From: JAATFS01 sp037145635
GTDB taxonomy: Bacteria > Pseudomonadota > Gammaproteobacteria > Xanthomonadales > Xanthomonadaceae
DNA: 64,000 bases
Direction of reading: 5' to 3'
Assembly: GCA_037145635.1 (NCBI GenBank)
Contig: JBBCXB010000001.1
Location: 62,001-126,000 of the forward strand
The notes below the pieces were generated by a model, which did no database searches, was not told the DNA's origin, and saw only the letters and a list, made by a program, of their open reading frames with translations. Numbering within the stretch: the first letter of the stretch is position 1; the number at the start of each line of letters is the position of its first letter. This document shows positions 29,588 to 38,773 of the stretch, piece by piece. Position numbers and translations under genes: made by a program.

Positions 29588-31626
29588 CGCCCGGATGGAC
29601 GCGGCCGCTCCGGCCGCTCGGACGCCGGCTGCGGCGCCGCGCCGCTGTCGATCAGCAGCACCGGCACGTTTGCGCGCGGCCGGTGTTCGACGCGGTACGG
29701 CAGGGCGCCCAGCGATTCGCGCACCGCGGCCAGCGCCGGGTCGACGCCGCGCAGCGGGTGCCACACGCCGAATAGGCTGAAGTGGCGGCCGTAGCGCAGG
29801 GTCTGGGTGCTGCCCAGCCACAGCGCGCGGTTGCCCGGCTGCAACCGCGCCGGGGCCGGCCACAGCCGCAGCACGTGCAGCTCGTCGGCGCTGGCGCCCG
29901 GGCGGAGCATCAGCAGCGCCTCGACCTGGGTGTCCAGCGTGGCCGGCAGCACCGGCACTTCCTCCGGCCGCGCGGTGACGTCGAGCAGGTTCAGCACCTG
30001 CTCCCAGCCCGCCTGCGGCTGCACCCGCCAGCCCTGCGCCTCGAGCTGGCGCTGCAGCGGCGCCAGCGGCCCGGCCAGCTGCACGTCCAGCGGCCAGCGC
30101 TGGTCGTCGTCGAACTCGTTGCGGCGCACCGGCAGCGTGCGCCAGTCGTGCACCCACCAGCGCTCGCTGGCCAGGTCCGCGCGTGCCGGCGCCGGCGGCT
30201 CGAACTTCACCAGCTTGCGCTCGACATGGCGCGGCGCCAGCAGCACCGCGCAGGCCAGGAAGGTGCCGTAGAACAGCCACGACACCGGCTTGACCCAGAA
30301 CGAGCGGGTGAAGCGGCGGCGGTAGGCGATGCCCAGCACCAGCAGCCAGAAGATGCCGAACAGCATCCCGCCGACCACGTCGCTGAGCCAGTGCGCGCCC
30401 AGGTACAGCCGCGCGAAGCCGATCACCGAGACCACCGCGCCGCACACCAGGTACGGCCAGACCCGGCTGCGCCCGGGCAGCTCGCGCGCGATCAGCACCG
30501 CAAAGAACCCGAACGTGATGGTGGCCATCGTCACCGCCACCGACGGGAAGCCGAAGCCGCTGCTGGCCGCCGGCGGGCGCACCACGTGCACGGTGGCGCC
30601 GAGCAGCTTGGTCAGGGCCAGGCCGAAGGCCAGCGCCAGCAGCCAGTGCACCACCGACATCCAGCGCCGGCGCCAGGCCAGGTAGCCCATCGCCGCCACG
30701 ATGGCGGGCAACAGCACCTGCCAGTCGCCGAGCGAGGCCAGCGCCACCATCGGGTAGTCGGCGAGCGGGTTGCGCAACGCCAGCATCAGGTCGTGCACCG
30801 CCAGGTCCGCGCTCAGCGGCTCGCCGTGGGCCAGCACCACCATCAGCAGCACGAACCAGCCCCAGCCCAGCAGCAACAGCATCAGCGCCATCACCGCCAG
30901 CGGCACCGACTCGCGCCGGCGCGGGTCGAACACGCTGACCGACCAGGTGCCCAGCACCGGGTGGCGGCGCGACCAGGCCAGCAGGCGCGCCAGCAGCGAA
31001 TCCAGGTGCATCGCCGACCAGCGGTAGCCGTACAGCACGATCGCCCAGACCAGCCCCAGCACCGCCGCCATCAGCGCGACCACCACGAACAGCCGCCCGG
31101 CCACCGCGGCCACCGCATCGTAGGCCTCGCCCAGCACCCAGCCGGGCACCAGGAACAGCACCGCCCACGACGCGCAGGCCAGGCCGCTGGCGGCCACGTA
31201 GCGCTTGAACGGCATGTCGAGCATGCCGGCGATGGCCGGCACGAACGGACGGATCGCGCCGACGTAGCGCGCCACCAGGATGCTCTTGAAGGCGTTGCGG
31301 CGGAACATGACCTCGCCGCGGTCGAGCAGCTGCGGGTAGCTGCGGAACGGCCAGAAGCCGCGCAGGCGATGGCCCCAGCGGCGGCCCACCCAGAAGCTCA
31401 ACGCATCGCCGGCGAAGGCGCCCAGCGCCGCGCAGGCCACCGCGTAGGGCCCGGAGATCTGGCCCAGGCCGATCAGCACGCCGACGGCGAACAACAGCGG
31501 CAACGCCGGGACGATGGCGCCCAGCACGATCACCGCATCGCTGAAGGCGATGGCGAAGATCACCAGGCCGGCCAGCGTGGGGTGGGTTCCGATCCACTCC
31601 AGCGTGGCGTCGATCCAAGAGTTCAT
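29584..31626 (-). CDS. DedA + PAP2-like + LssY C-terminal membrane protein
   Basis: A 680-residue protein built of three parts. Residues 1-200 are a DedA/VTT membrane domain (GAIVPALPLLFAVGVLIGLG; GDALSFWVGRRWG; ARYVGAIRPFVPAIAGM). Residues about 255-455 are a PAP2-type domain (HVVRPP; RLYLGAHWLSDVVGG). Residues about 480-680 are a soluble LssY-like C-terminal domain. The usual PAP2 second motif PSGH reads PSVA here, so the active-site His of that motif is missing. Lipid or undecaprenyl-phosphate handling is a family-based guess. The ATG follows TATAAT by 6 nt with no ribosome site, suggesting a leaderless transcript. Confidence 0.85.
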   Translation of the reverse strand: MNSWIDATLEWIGTHPTLAGLVIFAIAFSDAVIVLGAIVPALPLLFAVGVLIGLGQISGPYAVACAALGAFAGDALSFWVGRRWGHRLRGFWPFRSYPQLLDRGEVMFRRNAFKSILVARYVGAIRPFVPAIAGMLDMPFKRYVAASGLACASWAVLFLVPGWVLGEAYDAVAAVAGRLFVVVALMAAVLGLVWAIVLYGYRWSAMHLDSLLARLLAWSRRHPVLGTWSVSVFDPRRRESVPLAVMALMLLLLGWGWFVLLMVVLAHGEPLSADLAVHDLMLALRNPLADYPMVALASLGDWQVLLPAIVAAMGYLAWRRRWMSVVHWLLALAFGLALTKLLGATVHVVRPPAASSGFGFPSVAVTMATITFGFFAVLIARELPGRSRVWPYLVCGAVVSVIGFARLYLGAHWLSDVVGGMLFGIFWLLVLGIAYRRRFTRSFWVKPVSWLFYGTFLACAVLLAPRHVERKLVKFEPPAPARADLASERWWVHDWRTLPVRRNEFDDDQRWPLDVQLAGPLAPLQRQLEAQGWRVQPQAGWEQVLNLLDVTARPEEVPVLPATLDTQVEALLMLRPGASADELHVLRLWPAPARLQPGNRALWLGSTQTLRYGRHFSLFGVWHPLRGVDPALAAVRESLGALPYRVEHRPRANVPVLLIDSGAAPQPASERPERPRPSGR

Positions 31627-31632
31627 CGGCCG

Positions 31633-31661
31633 ATTATAGGTGGGCTGCCGCGGCCGGCCAG
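31633..31661 (-). promoter_or_regulatory. Promoter of the DedA/PAP2 gene, leaderless
   Basis: A perfect TATAAT on the minus strand (31638-31633) lies 6 nt before the ATG. A weak CTGGCC (31661-31656) lies 17 nt further upstream. Confidence 0.6.
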
Positions 31662-31914
31662 GCACGCGGCCTGCACGTGCCGCGTCCGGGGACGGGCGGT
31701 GTTCATCGGCTCCCGGTGAGGCCTGCCGGAACCCGGGGGCCTGCGCGGCACGGGCACCGGCGCGCATCGCAGGGGCAAGGCAGCGGCGGGCCCGTTGCGG
31801 TTCGTTGCCGTGGCGGAGCGGGCAGGGTGGCGGCGTGCCGGCCCGGGGCCGGCCGCGGGCGGCGCGTGGCGGCATCGGCGCTGGCCACGGTACGGCCGCA
31901 ACGCGAGGCGCGAC

Positions 31915-31920
31915 TACAAT
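31915..31920 (+). promoter_or_regulatory. -10 element TACAAT before the kinase-like gene
   Basis: TACAAT is 5 nt before the ATG at 31926, with no ribosome site between. A -35 is not evident (TACGGC at 31891-31896 is a poor match). Confidence 0.4.
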
Positions 31921-31925
31921 GCGGC

Positions 31926-32585
31926 ATGCCCGAACCCGCGATCCAGATGCAAGCCCTCAAGGCCGATAGCTTCGGCCGCATCCTGCTGGTCCGTCAGGGC
32001 AGCGCGGTGTTCGTGCGCCGCGACCTCACCGCCGCACCCTGGTGGCTGCGCGGCCTGGCCTGGTGGCTGGCGCGGCGCGAGGCGCTGGCGCTGCGCCGGC
32101 TCGACGGCCTGCCGGCGACGCCGCGGCTGCTGCGCTGGGACGGCACCTGGCTGGACCGCAGCTTCATGGCCGGCGCGGCGATGTACCAGCGCCCGCCGCG
32201 CGGCGACCTGGCGTACTTCCGCGCCGCACGCCGGTTGCTGCAGCGCGTGCACCGCGCCGGCATCGCCCACAACGACCTCGCCAAGGAGGCCAACTGGCTG
32301 GTCTGCGAGGACGGCAGCCCGGCGCTGATCGACTTTCAGCTGGCGGTGCGCGGGCATCCGCGCTCGCGTTGGATGCGGCTGCTGGCGCGCGAGGACCTGA
32401 GGCACCTGCTCAAGCACAAGCGCATGTACTGCCGCGAGGCGCTCACCCCGGTGGAGCGGCGCCTGCTGAAGCGGCACTCGTGGGTGCGCGAACTGTGGTT
32501 CGCCACCGGCAAGCCGGTGTATCGCTTCGTCACCCGGCGCCTGCTGCACTGGGAAGACAACGAGGGGCAGGGGCCGAAGCCGTGA
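31926..32585 (+). CDS. RIO/lipopolysaccharide-kinase-like small kinase
   Basis: A 219-residue protein with a reduced protein-kinase-like fold. The catalytic loop is HRAGIAHNDLAKEANWLV and the metal-binding DFG position reads ALIDFQ, as in RIO1-like and Kdo-kinase-like families. A glycine-rich loop is not obvious. The substrate is unknown; a sugar or lipid A role is possible, as is protein phosphorylation. A second ATG at 31947 (MQALKADSF) could be the start. The GTGA overlap with the next gene indicates co-translation. Confidence 0.75.
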   Translation: MPEPAIQMQALKADSFGRILLVRQGSAVFVRRDLTAAPWWLRGLAWWLARREALALRRLDGLPATPRLLRWDGTWLDRSFMAGAAMYQRPPRGDLAYFRAARRLLQRVHRAGIAHNDLAKEANWLVCEDGSPALIDFQLAVRGHPRSRWMRLLAREDLRHLLKHKRMYCREALTPVERRLLKRHSWVRELWFATGKPVYRFVTRRLLHWEDNEGQGPKP

Positions 32586-33094
32586 GCCCGGACGACACGG
32601 CGATCCCGCCCGGAAACGCGCTGCACGCGCGGCTGCCCGGGGCGTATTTCCAGCATTGCGCGCGGATCGCGCTGCCGTTCGACCCGGGGACGGCGCTGCA
32701 GGCCTACCGGGGCGTGGCCGCGGCGACGCCGCGCTGGTTCGATGCGCTGATGCAACTGCGCAACCGCGCGTTGCAACCGTTCGGCCTGAAGGACCTCGGG
32801 CGGATCAGCGCGGTCACCGGCACCGAGGCGGCACGCCCGGGCGGGCGCCTGGGCATCTTCACCCTGGAGTCGCTGCGGCCCGACGAACTGGTGCTGGGCG
32901 ACAGCGACCGCCACCTGCGCGTGGTGCTGTCGTTCCAGTTGCAGCGGCACGAGGGCGCCACGCAGCTGCTCGTCGCCACGGTGGTGCACCTGCACCACGG
33001 GCTGGGCCGGTGGTACATGCTGCCGGTGGCGCCACTGCACCGGCGGGTGGTGCCGCTGATGCTGCGGCGCTACGCCCGCTCGCCGCAGGCCTGA
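32582..33094 (+). CDS. DUF2867-family protein
   Basis: A 170-residue cytoplasmic protein matching the DUF2867 pattern: early YFQHCARIALP, FGLKDLGR in the middle, LVLGDSDRHL and the late signature VVHLHHGLGRWYMLPVAPLHRRVVPLMLRR. The function is not known. The GTG start at 32582 overlaps the stop of the kinase-like gene (GTGA), so the pair is an operon. Confidence 0.75.
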   Translation: MSPDDTAIPPGNALHARLPGAYFQHCARIALPFDPGTALQAYRGVAAATPRWFDALMQLRNRALQPFGLKDLGRISAVTGTEAARPGGRLGIFTLESLRPDELVLGDSDRHLRVVLSFQLQRHEGATQLLVATVVHLHHGLGRWYMLPVAPLHRRVVPLMLRRYARSPQA

Positions 33095-33165
33095 GGCGGG
33101 GCGGACGCCCGGCGCCGGCGCGCCGGGCATAATGCCGGTCCGTTCCGCACGTGGGGAGAGCCGGC

Positions 33166-33981
33166 ATGAGCCTGCAGGGCAAGACCTTGTTCATCACCGG
33201 TGCCTCGCGCGGCATCGGCCTGGCGATCGCGCTGCGCGCCGCGCGCGACGGCGCCAATGTCGCGATCGCGGCCAAGTCGGCCGTACCCAATCCCAAGCTG
33301 CCGGGCACCATCCACAGCGCCGCGGAGGCGGTGACCGCCGCCGGCGGCCAGGGCCTGGCGCTGAAGTGCGACATCCGCGAGGAGGACCAGGTGCGCGCTG
33401 CGGTCGCCGCCGCCGTGGACACCTTCGGCGGCATCGACATCCTGGTCAACAACGCCAGTGCGATCTGGCTGCGCGGCACCCTGGACACGCCGATGAAGCG
33501 CTTCGACCTGATGCAGCAGGTCAACGCGCGCGGCAGCTTCCTGTGCGCGCAGGCGTGCCTGCCGCACCTGCTCGCCGCGCCCAATCCGCACATCCTGACG
33601 CTGGCGCCGCCGCCGTCGCTGGACCCGAAGTGGTGGGGCCCGCACACCGGCTACACCCTGGCCAAGATGGGCATGAGCCTGGTGACCCTGGGCCTGGCCG
33701 CCGAGTTCGGGCCGCAGGGCGTGGCGGTCAATGCGCTGTGGCCGCGCAGCGTGATCGCCACCGACGCGATCAACATGATCCCCGGCGTGGAGGCGGCCGG
33801 CTGCCGCACGCCGGCGATCGTGGCCGACGCCGCGCACGCGGTGCTGACGCGCCCGGCCGCCGGCTTCAGCGGCCACTTCCTGCTCGACGACGAAGTGCTG
33901 GCGCAGGCGGGCGTGACCGACCTGTCCGGCTATGCGGTCGATCCCGCGCACGCCCTGACACCGGACCTGTTCCTGGACTGA
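33166..33981 (+). CDS. Short-chain dehydrogenase/reductase (HSDL2-like)
   Basis: A 271-residue NAD(P)-dependent oxidoreductase. The cofactor motif TGASRGIG is at 11-18, NNAS at 95-98, and the catalytic Tyr-x3-Lys at Y163 and K167 (YTLAKMGM). The sequence KSAVPNPKLPGTIHSAAEAV is characteristic of the HSDL2-like subgroup. The substrate is unknown, possibly lipid or hydroxyacyl. GGGGAGAG precedes the ATG, and a CATAAT hexamer near 33128 could be its -10 element. Confidence 0.88.
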   Translation: MSLQGKTLFITGASRGIGLAIALRAARDGANVAIAAKSAVPNPKLPGTIHSAAEAVTAAGGQGLALKCDIREEDQVRAAVAAAVDTFGGIDILVNNASAIWLRGTLDTPMKRFDLMQQVNARGSFLCAQACLPHLLAAPNPHILTLAPPPSLDPKWWGPHTGYTLAKMGMSLVTLGLAAEFGPQGVAVNALWPRSVIATDAINMIPGVEAAGCRTPAIVADAAHAVLTRPAAGFSGHFLLDDEVLAQAGVTDLSGYAVDPAHALTPDLFLD

Positions 33982-34644
33982 GCGAGGCGCCGGCGACCGC
34001 GCGTCGCTGTGGAGGGCAGGGGCGCATCGCAGCGGGCGCGTGGCGGCTGCGGTATCGCTGCCACTGGCCGGCCACGCGGACCGCAGCCGCGCGGCACGCA
34101 GCGTGGCCCCGGTGCCGGCCTGGCTGAGCTGGTCCTGTGAGTTGCCCCTGCATGTCGCCACGAACCCGGCGTGCGACGCGCCGCCGCGGGACCGGCGCCG
34201 TACCGTCCTGCAAGCGAGCTGCGGCCGCGGCGAAGGTCAGCAGCACGAAGCCCCGGCAACAAGAGGGGCGCGCCGCATACCCTGCGGCCCCGGTCTTGCG
34301 CGAGCGTCGGGAGGCGAGCGCTGAGCCTTTCCGGGGTCTCGGGGTCCCTGCGTCCCGGAGCGCCGGCAACGTCTCGTCGTGCCCCGAGGCCTACCCAGCG
34401 CCTGCGCCTGGCTCGGGCGCAACGCCGGCCAGTCAGCCCATGTTCAAGCTGAGGCGATGCCGCGTGTCAACGCGTGCCGCGACCGGAGACCGCGCGCCGT
34501 TGCGGCCTGGAAAGCGGTACGCCGTCGCACGCGGTGCAGGTGTGCACGCAGGTGGAAGCGTGTGGCCACGCGCGCCACGCCGCGGCAACCGAAGGCCAAG
34601 CGGGGTTTCGATGCTGCGGCGACCTCCCCGCCGGCCCGATCCGC
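33982..34644. other. 663-nt intergenic region, no gene seen
   Basis: GC-rich and without a recognisable gene, repeat or strong hairpin. The long open frames here (for example 34137-34715) are Arg/Pro/Ala-rich shadows. It must hold the promoter of the glycosyltransferase pair, which I cannot place. Confidence 0.5.
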
Positions 34645-35796
34645 ATGCCCCTGTCCTCCGCCGCTCCGTTGCCGCCCGAGCTGTCCGTCGTGATCTGCAC
34701 CCTGGACGAACATGAGGCCATCGGCAGCGTGTTGCGCGCGCTGTCGGTGGCGCTGGCGCAGGTTTCCCACGAGATCCTGGTGGTCGACGACTCGCGCGAC
34801 GAGCGCACCGCGCAGGCGGTGATCGCCTGCGCCCGCACGCAGCGCACGGTGCGGCTGCTGCGCCGTCGCGAGGGCCAGGGCCTGGCCTCGGCGGCGATCG
34901 CCGGCTGGGACGGCGCGCGCGGCCGCTGCCTGGCGATCATGGACGGCGACGGCCAGCACGACCCGCGCCTGATCGCGCAGCTGTACGCGCAGCTGCAGGA
35001 GGGACGGCACGACCTGGCGGTGGCCAGCCGCTATCTCGATGGCGCGCACTCCGGCCTGGGCGGGGTGCGCCACGCGATGAGCCGCGGCGCGGTGCGCCTG
35101 ACCCAGCTGCTGCTCGGCGCGCGCCTGGCCGACCCGATGAGCGGCTGCTTCGCGATGACCCGGGCCTGGTACGGGCAGGTGCGTCCGCGGCTGTCCGGGC
35201 TGGGCTTCAAGATCCTGGTGGACGTGGTCGCCTCGGGCCCGCGCCGGCCGCGCGTGGCGCAGCTGCCCGCGCTGCTGGGCGCGCGCCAGGGCGGCCAGTC
35301 CAAGATGGACGCGCGGGTGGTGGTGGACCTGCTGACCCTGCTGGTGGAAAAACGCAGCCGCGGCTGGATCCCGGCGCGGATGACGCTGTTCTTCGCCGTC
35401 GGCCTGAGCGGGCTGGCGCTGCACCTGTCGCTGCTCGCCGCGCTGACCGCGGCGCACTGGCCCTTCTGGGCCGGCCAGCTGCTTGCGATCATGGCGGCGA
35501 TGACCTCCAACTTCGTGCTCAACAACGAACTGACCTTCCGCGACCGCCGCCTGCGCGGGGCCCGGCTGCTCAGCGGCCTGCTGATGTTCTACTTGGCCTG
35601 CCTGGGCGGCTCGTTCCTCAACGAGGGCCTGGCGCTGGCGCTGCACGCGCTCGGGGCGCACTGGACGCTGGCGGCGGTGGCCGGCAGCGTCGCGGCGGCG
35701 CTGTGGAACTACCACGCCGCCAAGCGCACGGCCTGGTCGGCCGAGGTCAACCCGGCGCCGGCCGCAGTGGTCGAGCAGCGGATCCCGCAGCATTGA
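34645..35796 (+). CDS. GT2 glycosyltransferase fused to a GtrA-like membrane domain
   Basis: A 383-residue protein. The N-terminal half is a family-2 glycosyltransferase of dolichyl-phosphate-mannose-synthase type (LSVVICTLDEHEAIGSVL; DDSRDE; MDGDGQHDP with the DxD-type metal site; SRYLDG). The C-terminal third is a GtrA-like four-helix membrane domain (about residues 240-370). Such fusions make and flip polyprenyl-phosphate sugars for surface glycans or protein glycosylation. I chose ATG 34645 since the GT domain starts about 15 residues later. Its TTGA overlap with the next gene suggests a two-gene operon. Confidence 0.85.
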   Translation: MPLSSAAPLPPELSVVICTLDEHEAIGSVLRALSVALAQVSHEILVVDDSRDERTAQAVIACARTQRTVRLLRRREGQGLASAAIAGWDGARGRCLAIMDGDGQHDPRLIAQLYAQLQEGRHDLAVASRYLDGAHSGLGGVRHAMSRGAVRLTQLLLGARLADPMSGCFAMTRAWYGQVRPRLSGLGFKILVDVVASGPRRPRVAQLPALLGARQGGQSKMDARVVVDLLTLLVEKRSRGWIPARMTLFFAVGLSGLALHLSLLAALTAAHWPFWAGQLLAIMAAMTSNFVLNNELTFRDRRLRGARLLSGLLMFYLACLGGSFLNEGLALALHALGAHWTLAAVAGSVAAALWNYHAAKRTAWSAEVNPAPAAVVEQRIPQH

Positions 35797-37352
35797 GCCG
35801 GCGTCCCGCCGGCGCGGAGCTGCCGCGGGTGCCAGGCGCGCAGGCGGCGTGGTCCGCTTGGGCCCCGGGGCCTGCGACGCCGTGGGCGCTGCGCCTGTCC
35901 GCGGCGTGGGCCTCGCCCGGGCGGCTGTTCGCCAGCGTGCTGGCAGGGGCGCTGCTGCTGCGGCTGCTGGCGCTGTGGCCGGTCAACTTCCACCATCCCG
36001 ACGAGGTCTGGCAGTACCTGGAACCGGCGCACCACCTCGCCTTCGGGCGCTGGGTGGTGGCCTGGGAGTACCGCGACGGCATCCGCACCTGGCTGATCCC
36101 GGCGCTGCTGGCGCTGCCGATGAAGCTGGGCGACGCGCTCGCGCCGGCCGGGCCGCTGTACCTGCTGCTGCCGCGGCTGCTGCTGGTGCTGCTGTCGCTG
36201 TCGGTCGTGGCCTGCGCCACCGCGATGGGGCTGCGGCTGTCGCGCCTGCACGGCGCGATGGCGGGCTTTGCCACCGCGGTCTGGGCCGAACTGGTGTACT
36301 TCGCGCCGCGCGCCATGTCCGAGCCGGTGTCGCTGGCGCTGTTCTTCCCGGCCGCGCTGCTGCTGACCCGGGCACCGGCCCGGCGGACCCCGGGGGTGTA
36401 CCTGGCGGCGGGGCTGCTGCTCGGGCTGTGCTTCTCGGCCCGGTTCCAGCTGGCGCCGGCGCTGGGCGTGCTGGCGCTGTGGAGCTGCCGGCTGCGCTGG
36501 CGCGCCTGGGCCTGGCTGGCGGCCGGCGCGCTGCTGGGCCTGGGCGTGGACGCCGCGGTCGACGCGGCGGTCGGCGGGCATGCGCCGCTGCGCTGGATCT
36601 ACCAGAACTTCCGCATCAACCTGGTCGACAACAAGAGCGCCAGCTTCGGCGTCGAGCCGGGCTACTGGTACCTGACCCGCATCGCCAACCTGTGGCGGCT
36701 GGCGTTGCTGGCGATCCTGCCGCTGGCCTGGCTCGGCGCGCGCCGCTACCCGGTGCTGCTGGCGGTGGCGCTGGTACATCTGCTGGCGCACTCGCTGATC
36801 CCGCACAAGGAGTACCGCTTCGTGCTGCTGAGCACCACGCTGCTGGTGGTGCTGGCCGGCCTGGGCACCGCCGAGTGGCTGCTCCGGCGCGACGATGCCG
36901 ACCGCCCGCGCCGGGTGCGCCGCGTCGCCGGCGCCTGCGCCCTGTGGGGGCTGGCCTCGCTGCTGGTGGCGGTGGCCGGCCCGATGAAGCGGCAATGGTC
37001 CAGCGGGCGGCCGCTGATCGCGGCGCTGCAAGCGGCCGGCGCCGCGCCGGCCAGCTGCGGCCTGGCGCTGGTGCAGCCGCCGCACCCGCTGACCGCCGCC
37101 TACGTGTTCTACCACCGCGACACCCCCGTCTACCTGTTCGACACCGTGCAGGACCGGCCCGCGGCGCTGCGCCATCGCGGTGCCTACGACACCGTGCTGT
37201 CGATGCGCGGCGTGGCGCCGCCGGGCGCGGACTATCGTCCGCTCGGCTGCACCAGCGCGGCCTACTGCGTGTACCGGCGTCCGGGCCCCTGCACGGGGAC
37301 GGTGCCGCCGGCCTACGAGGTCAACGCCGCGCTGGCGGCCTTCGGCAAGTAG
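35793..37352 (+). CDS. GT22-like (Alg9/PIG-B type) mannosyltransferase, integral membrane
   Basis: A polytopic membrane protein of up to 519 residues. Its first periplasmic loop has the GT-C signature NFHHPDEVWQYLEPAHHLAFG, the His-Pro-Asp-Glu motif of the Alg9/PIG-B mannosyltransferase group. HKEYRFVLLSTTLLVVLAG is a second conserved segment of that group. It probably uses the lipid-linked sugar made by the preceding gene. The start is either TTG 35793, overlapping the upstream stop codon, or GTG 35829. The acceptor is unknown. Confidence 0.78.
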   Translation: MSRRPAGAELPRVPGAQAAWSAWAPGPATPWALRLSAAWASPGRLFASVLAGALLLRLLALWPVNFHHPDEVWQYLEPAHHLAFGRWVVAWEYRDGIRTWLIPALLALPMKLGDALAPAGPLYLLLPRLLLVLLSLSVVACATAMGLRLSRLHGAMAGFATAVWAELVYFAPRAMSEPVSLALFFPAALLLTRAPARRTPGVYLAAGLLLGLCFSARFQLAPALGVLALWSCRLRWRAWAWLAAGALLGLGVDAAVDAAVGGHAPLRWIYQNFRINLVDNKSASFGVEPGYWYLTRIANLWRLALLAILPLAWLGARRYPVLLAVALVHLLAHSLIPHKEYRFVLLSTTLLVVLAGLGTAEWLLRRDDADRPRRVRRVAGACALWGLASLLVAVAGPMKRQWSSGRPLIAALQAAGAAPASCGLALVQPPHPLTAAYVFYHRDTPVYLFDTVQDRPAALRHRGAYDTVLSMRGVAPPGADYRPLGCTSAAYCVYRRPGPCTGTVPPAYEVNAALAAFGK

Positions 37353-37684
37353 CGGTGCGGCGATGCCGCGGCCGGCGTCCCGCCGGCCGGGACCTCGCCG
37401 CCGCCCTCGGCCAAGCCGTCGCGGGCAACCCGTGCCGCTTTCCACGCCGGCACGGCCCCTGGCGCGGCGGAATCGCCGCCGGCCACGGTGCCGGCCCGTG
37501 CATGGCGACCAGCCTGCCGCCGGCGAGGCCCGCCTCCGTGGACGGGGGCTGTGCAAGGCGACTGCGCGCCACTCCAATGCCTCGCGGGGACCGGTACGGG
37601 GCGCACGCCGTGGCGATCCCGGCGACCCTGTCGCCGGCGGTGCGAGCGCTGCTGATGCGGTGCCCCCGGGCCGGCCGGTATCAT

Positions 37685-37712
37685 GGCGTCCTGAAAACGT
37701 TTTCAGGACGCC
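37685..37712. promoter_or_regulatory. Perfect 28-bp palindrome, probable LacI-type operator
   Basis: GGCGTCCTGAAAAC (37685-37698) is followed immediately by its exact reverse complement (37699-37712). The core TGAAAACGTTTTCA has the central CG dyad and shape of LacI/GalR-family operators. It is 20 nt before the GTG of the lipoprotein gene, where a repressor would block transcription. The rest of the 379-nt gap shows nothing else. Confidence 0.6.
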
Positions 37713-37731
37713 CTCCTAAAGGACCTTCCGA

Positions 37732-38739
37732 GTGACCCCTCTCATGACCACGATGTTGCGCGGCGGCCTGGCCGCCTCGCTGATGCTGCTGCTGGCGGCG
37801 TGCGACCGCCCCGCGACCGGCGACCCGGCCGCGCGCGCCGACACGCCCGCCGGGACGGCGAAAGACGCCGGCCTGGACGGCAGCCAGGCGCTGGCCGGCA
37901 AGTTGAACGCCTATGTCGACTGCTTCAACCGCATCGACGGCTCGGCCCGCCGCAGCGCCGACGACTACACCGGCTGGATCGCGGACCTGGACCAGGGGCC
38001 CACCGGCAAGGAGCGCAGCGTCAGTACCCTCGGCAACCTGACCACCGCCGATCTGGACCACTGCAAGCAGGGCATCGAGCAGGCGCAGGCCGCCCAGCCC
38101 GCGCTTCCGGCGCTGGACGCCGCCGCCAAGGACTACCTGGCCGACTTCGCCGCGCTGGTGCCCAAAGTGTCCGAGGCGTACACCTACTACCACCAGGAGG
38201 ACTACAAGGACGACGGCTTCGCCAAGGCCAAGCAGATGCACACGCCGCTGCTGATGGCGTTCGGCCGCTTCATCAAGGCCAGCGACGTGTTCGGGGCCGA
38301 GCTGGAGAAGGAGAACGACGTGCTGACCCGGCTCCAGCTGGCCGAGATCGAGAGGCAGCAGGGGCGCACCAGCGCCTACTACCGGCTGGCCGTGATGGGC
38401 GAAGCCAAGTCGCTGGCGATGCAGCTGGATGCCGACGACTTCGAGGTCGCCAAGGCCACCGCCGCCGTAAGCAGGTTCGAGGCGCTGGTCGCCGCCGCCG
38501 ACAAGGACACCGCCGCCGAGAGCGGCAAGCCGCTCACCTGGTCGGTGTTCCAGAGCGGTGCCGGCGACTTCCTCAAGGCCGCCAAGGAGCGCGTGCGCCG
38601 GATACGCGACAAGACCCCGTACAGCCATGGCGAACAGATGCTGATGGAGAACGGGCGTTCCGAGTGGATGGTGGAGGGCACCCGCGCCAAGGTGGTCAGG
38701 GCCTACAACGAGCTGGTCGCGGACAGCAACCGGCTGTGA
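37732..38739 (+). CDS. YiiG/DUF3829-family lipoprotein
   Basis: A 335-residue lipoprotein with signal and lipobox LLAAC (Cys24). The helical mature part shows the YiiG/DUF3829 pattern: LNAYVDCFNRID near the start, YYHQEDYKDDGFAKAKQMHTPLL in the middle and an acidic, Lys-rich helix bundle after. The function is unknown; the protein is probably anchored in the outer or inner membrane facing the periplasm. GTG 37732 is used because AGGA lies 8 nt upstream; ATG 37744 is an alternative. A perfect palindrome overlies the promoter region. Confidence 0.8.
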   Translation: MTPLMTTMLRGGLAASLMLLLAACDRPATGDPAARADTPAGTAKDAGLDGSQALAGKLNAYVDCFNRIDGSARRSADDYTGWIADLDQGPTGKERSVSTLGNLTTADLDHCKQGIEQAQAAQPALPALDAAAKDYLADFAALVPKVSEAYTYYHQEDYKDDGFAKAKQMHTPLLMAFGRFIKASDVFGAELEKENDVLTRLQLAEIERQQGRTSAYYRLAVMGEAKSLAMQLDADDFEVAKATAAVSRFEALVAAADKDTAAESGKPLTWSVFQSGAGDFLKAAKERVRRIRDKTPYSHGEQMLMENGRSEWMVEGTRAKVVRAYNELVADSNRL

Positions 38740-38773
38740 CCGCCGGCGCCGGGGGCCTTGCCGCCCCCGGCGC

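Noticed and set aside
33866..34715. Several overlapping frames of 100-190 codons between the SDR and the glycosyltransferase
   Set aside because: Arg/Pro/Ala-rich in all frames, no starts with ribosome sites, no motifs.
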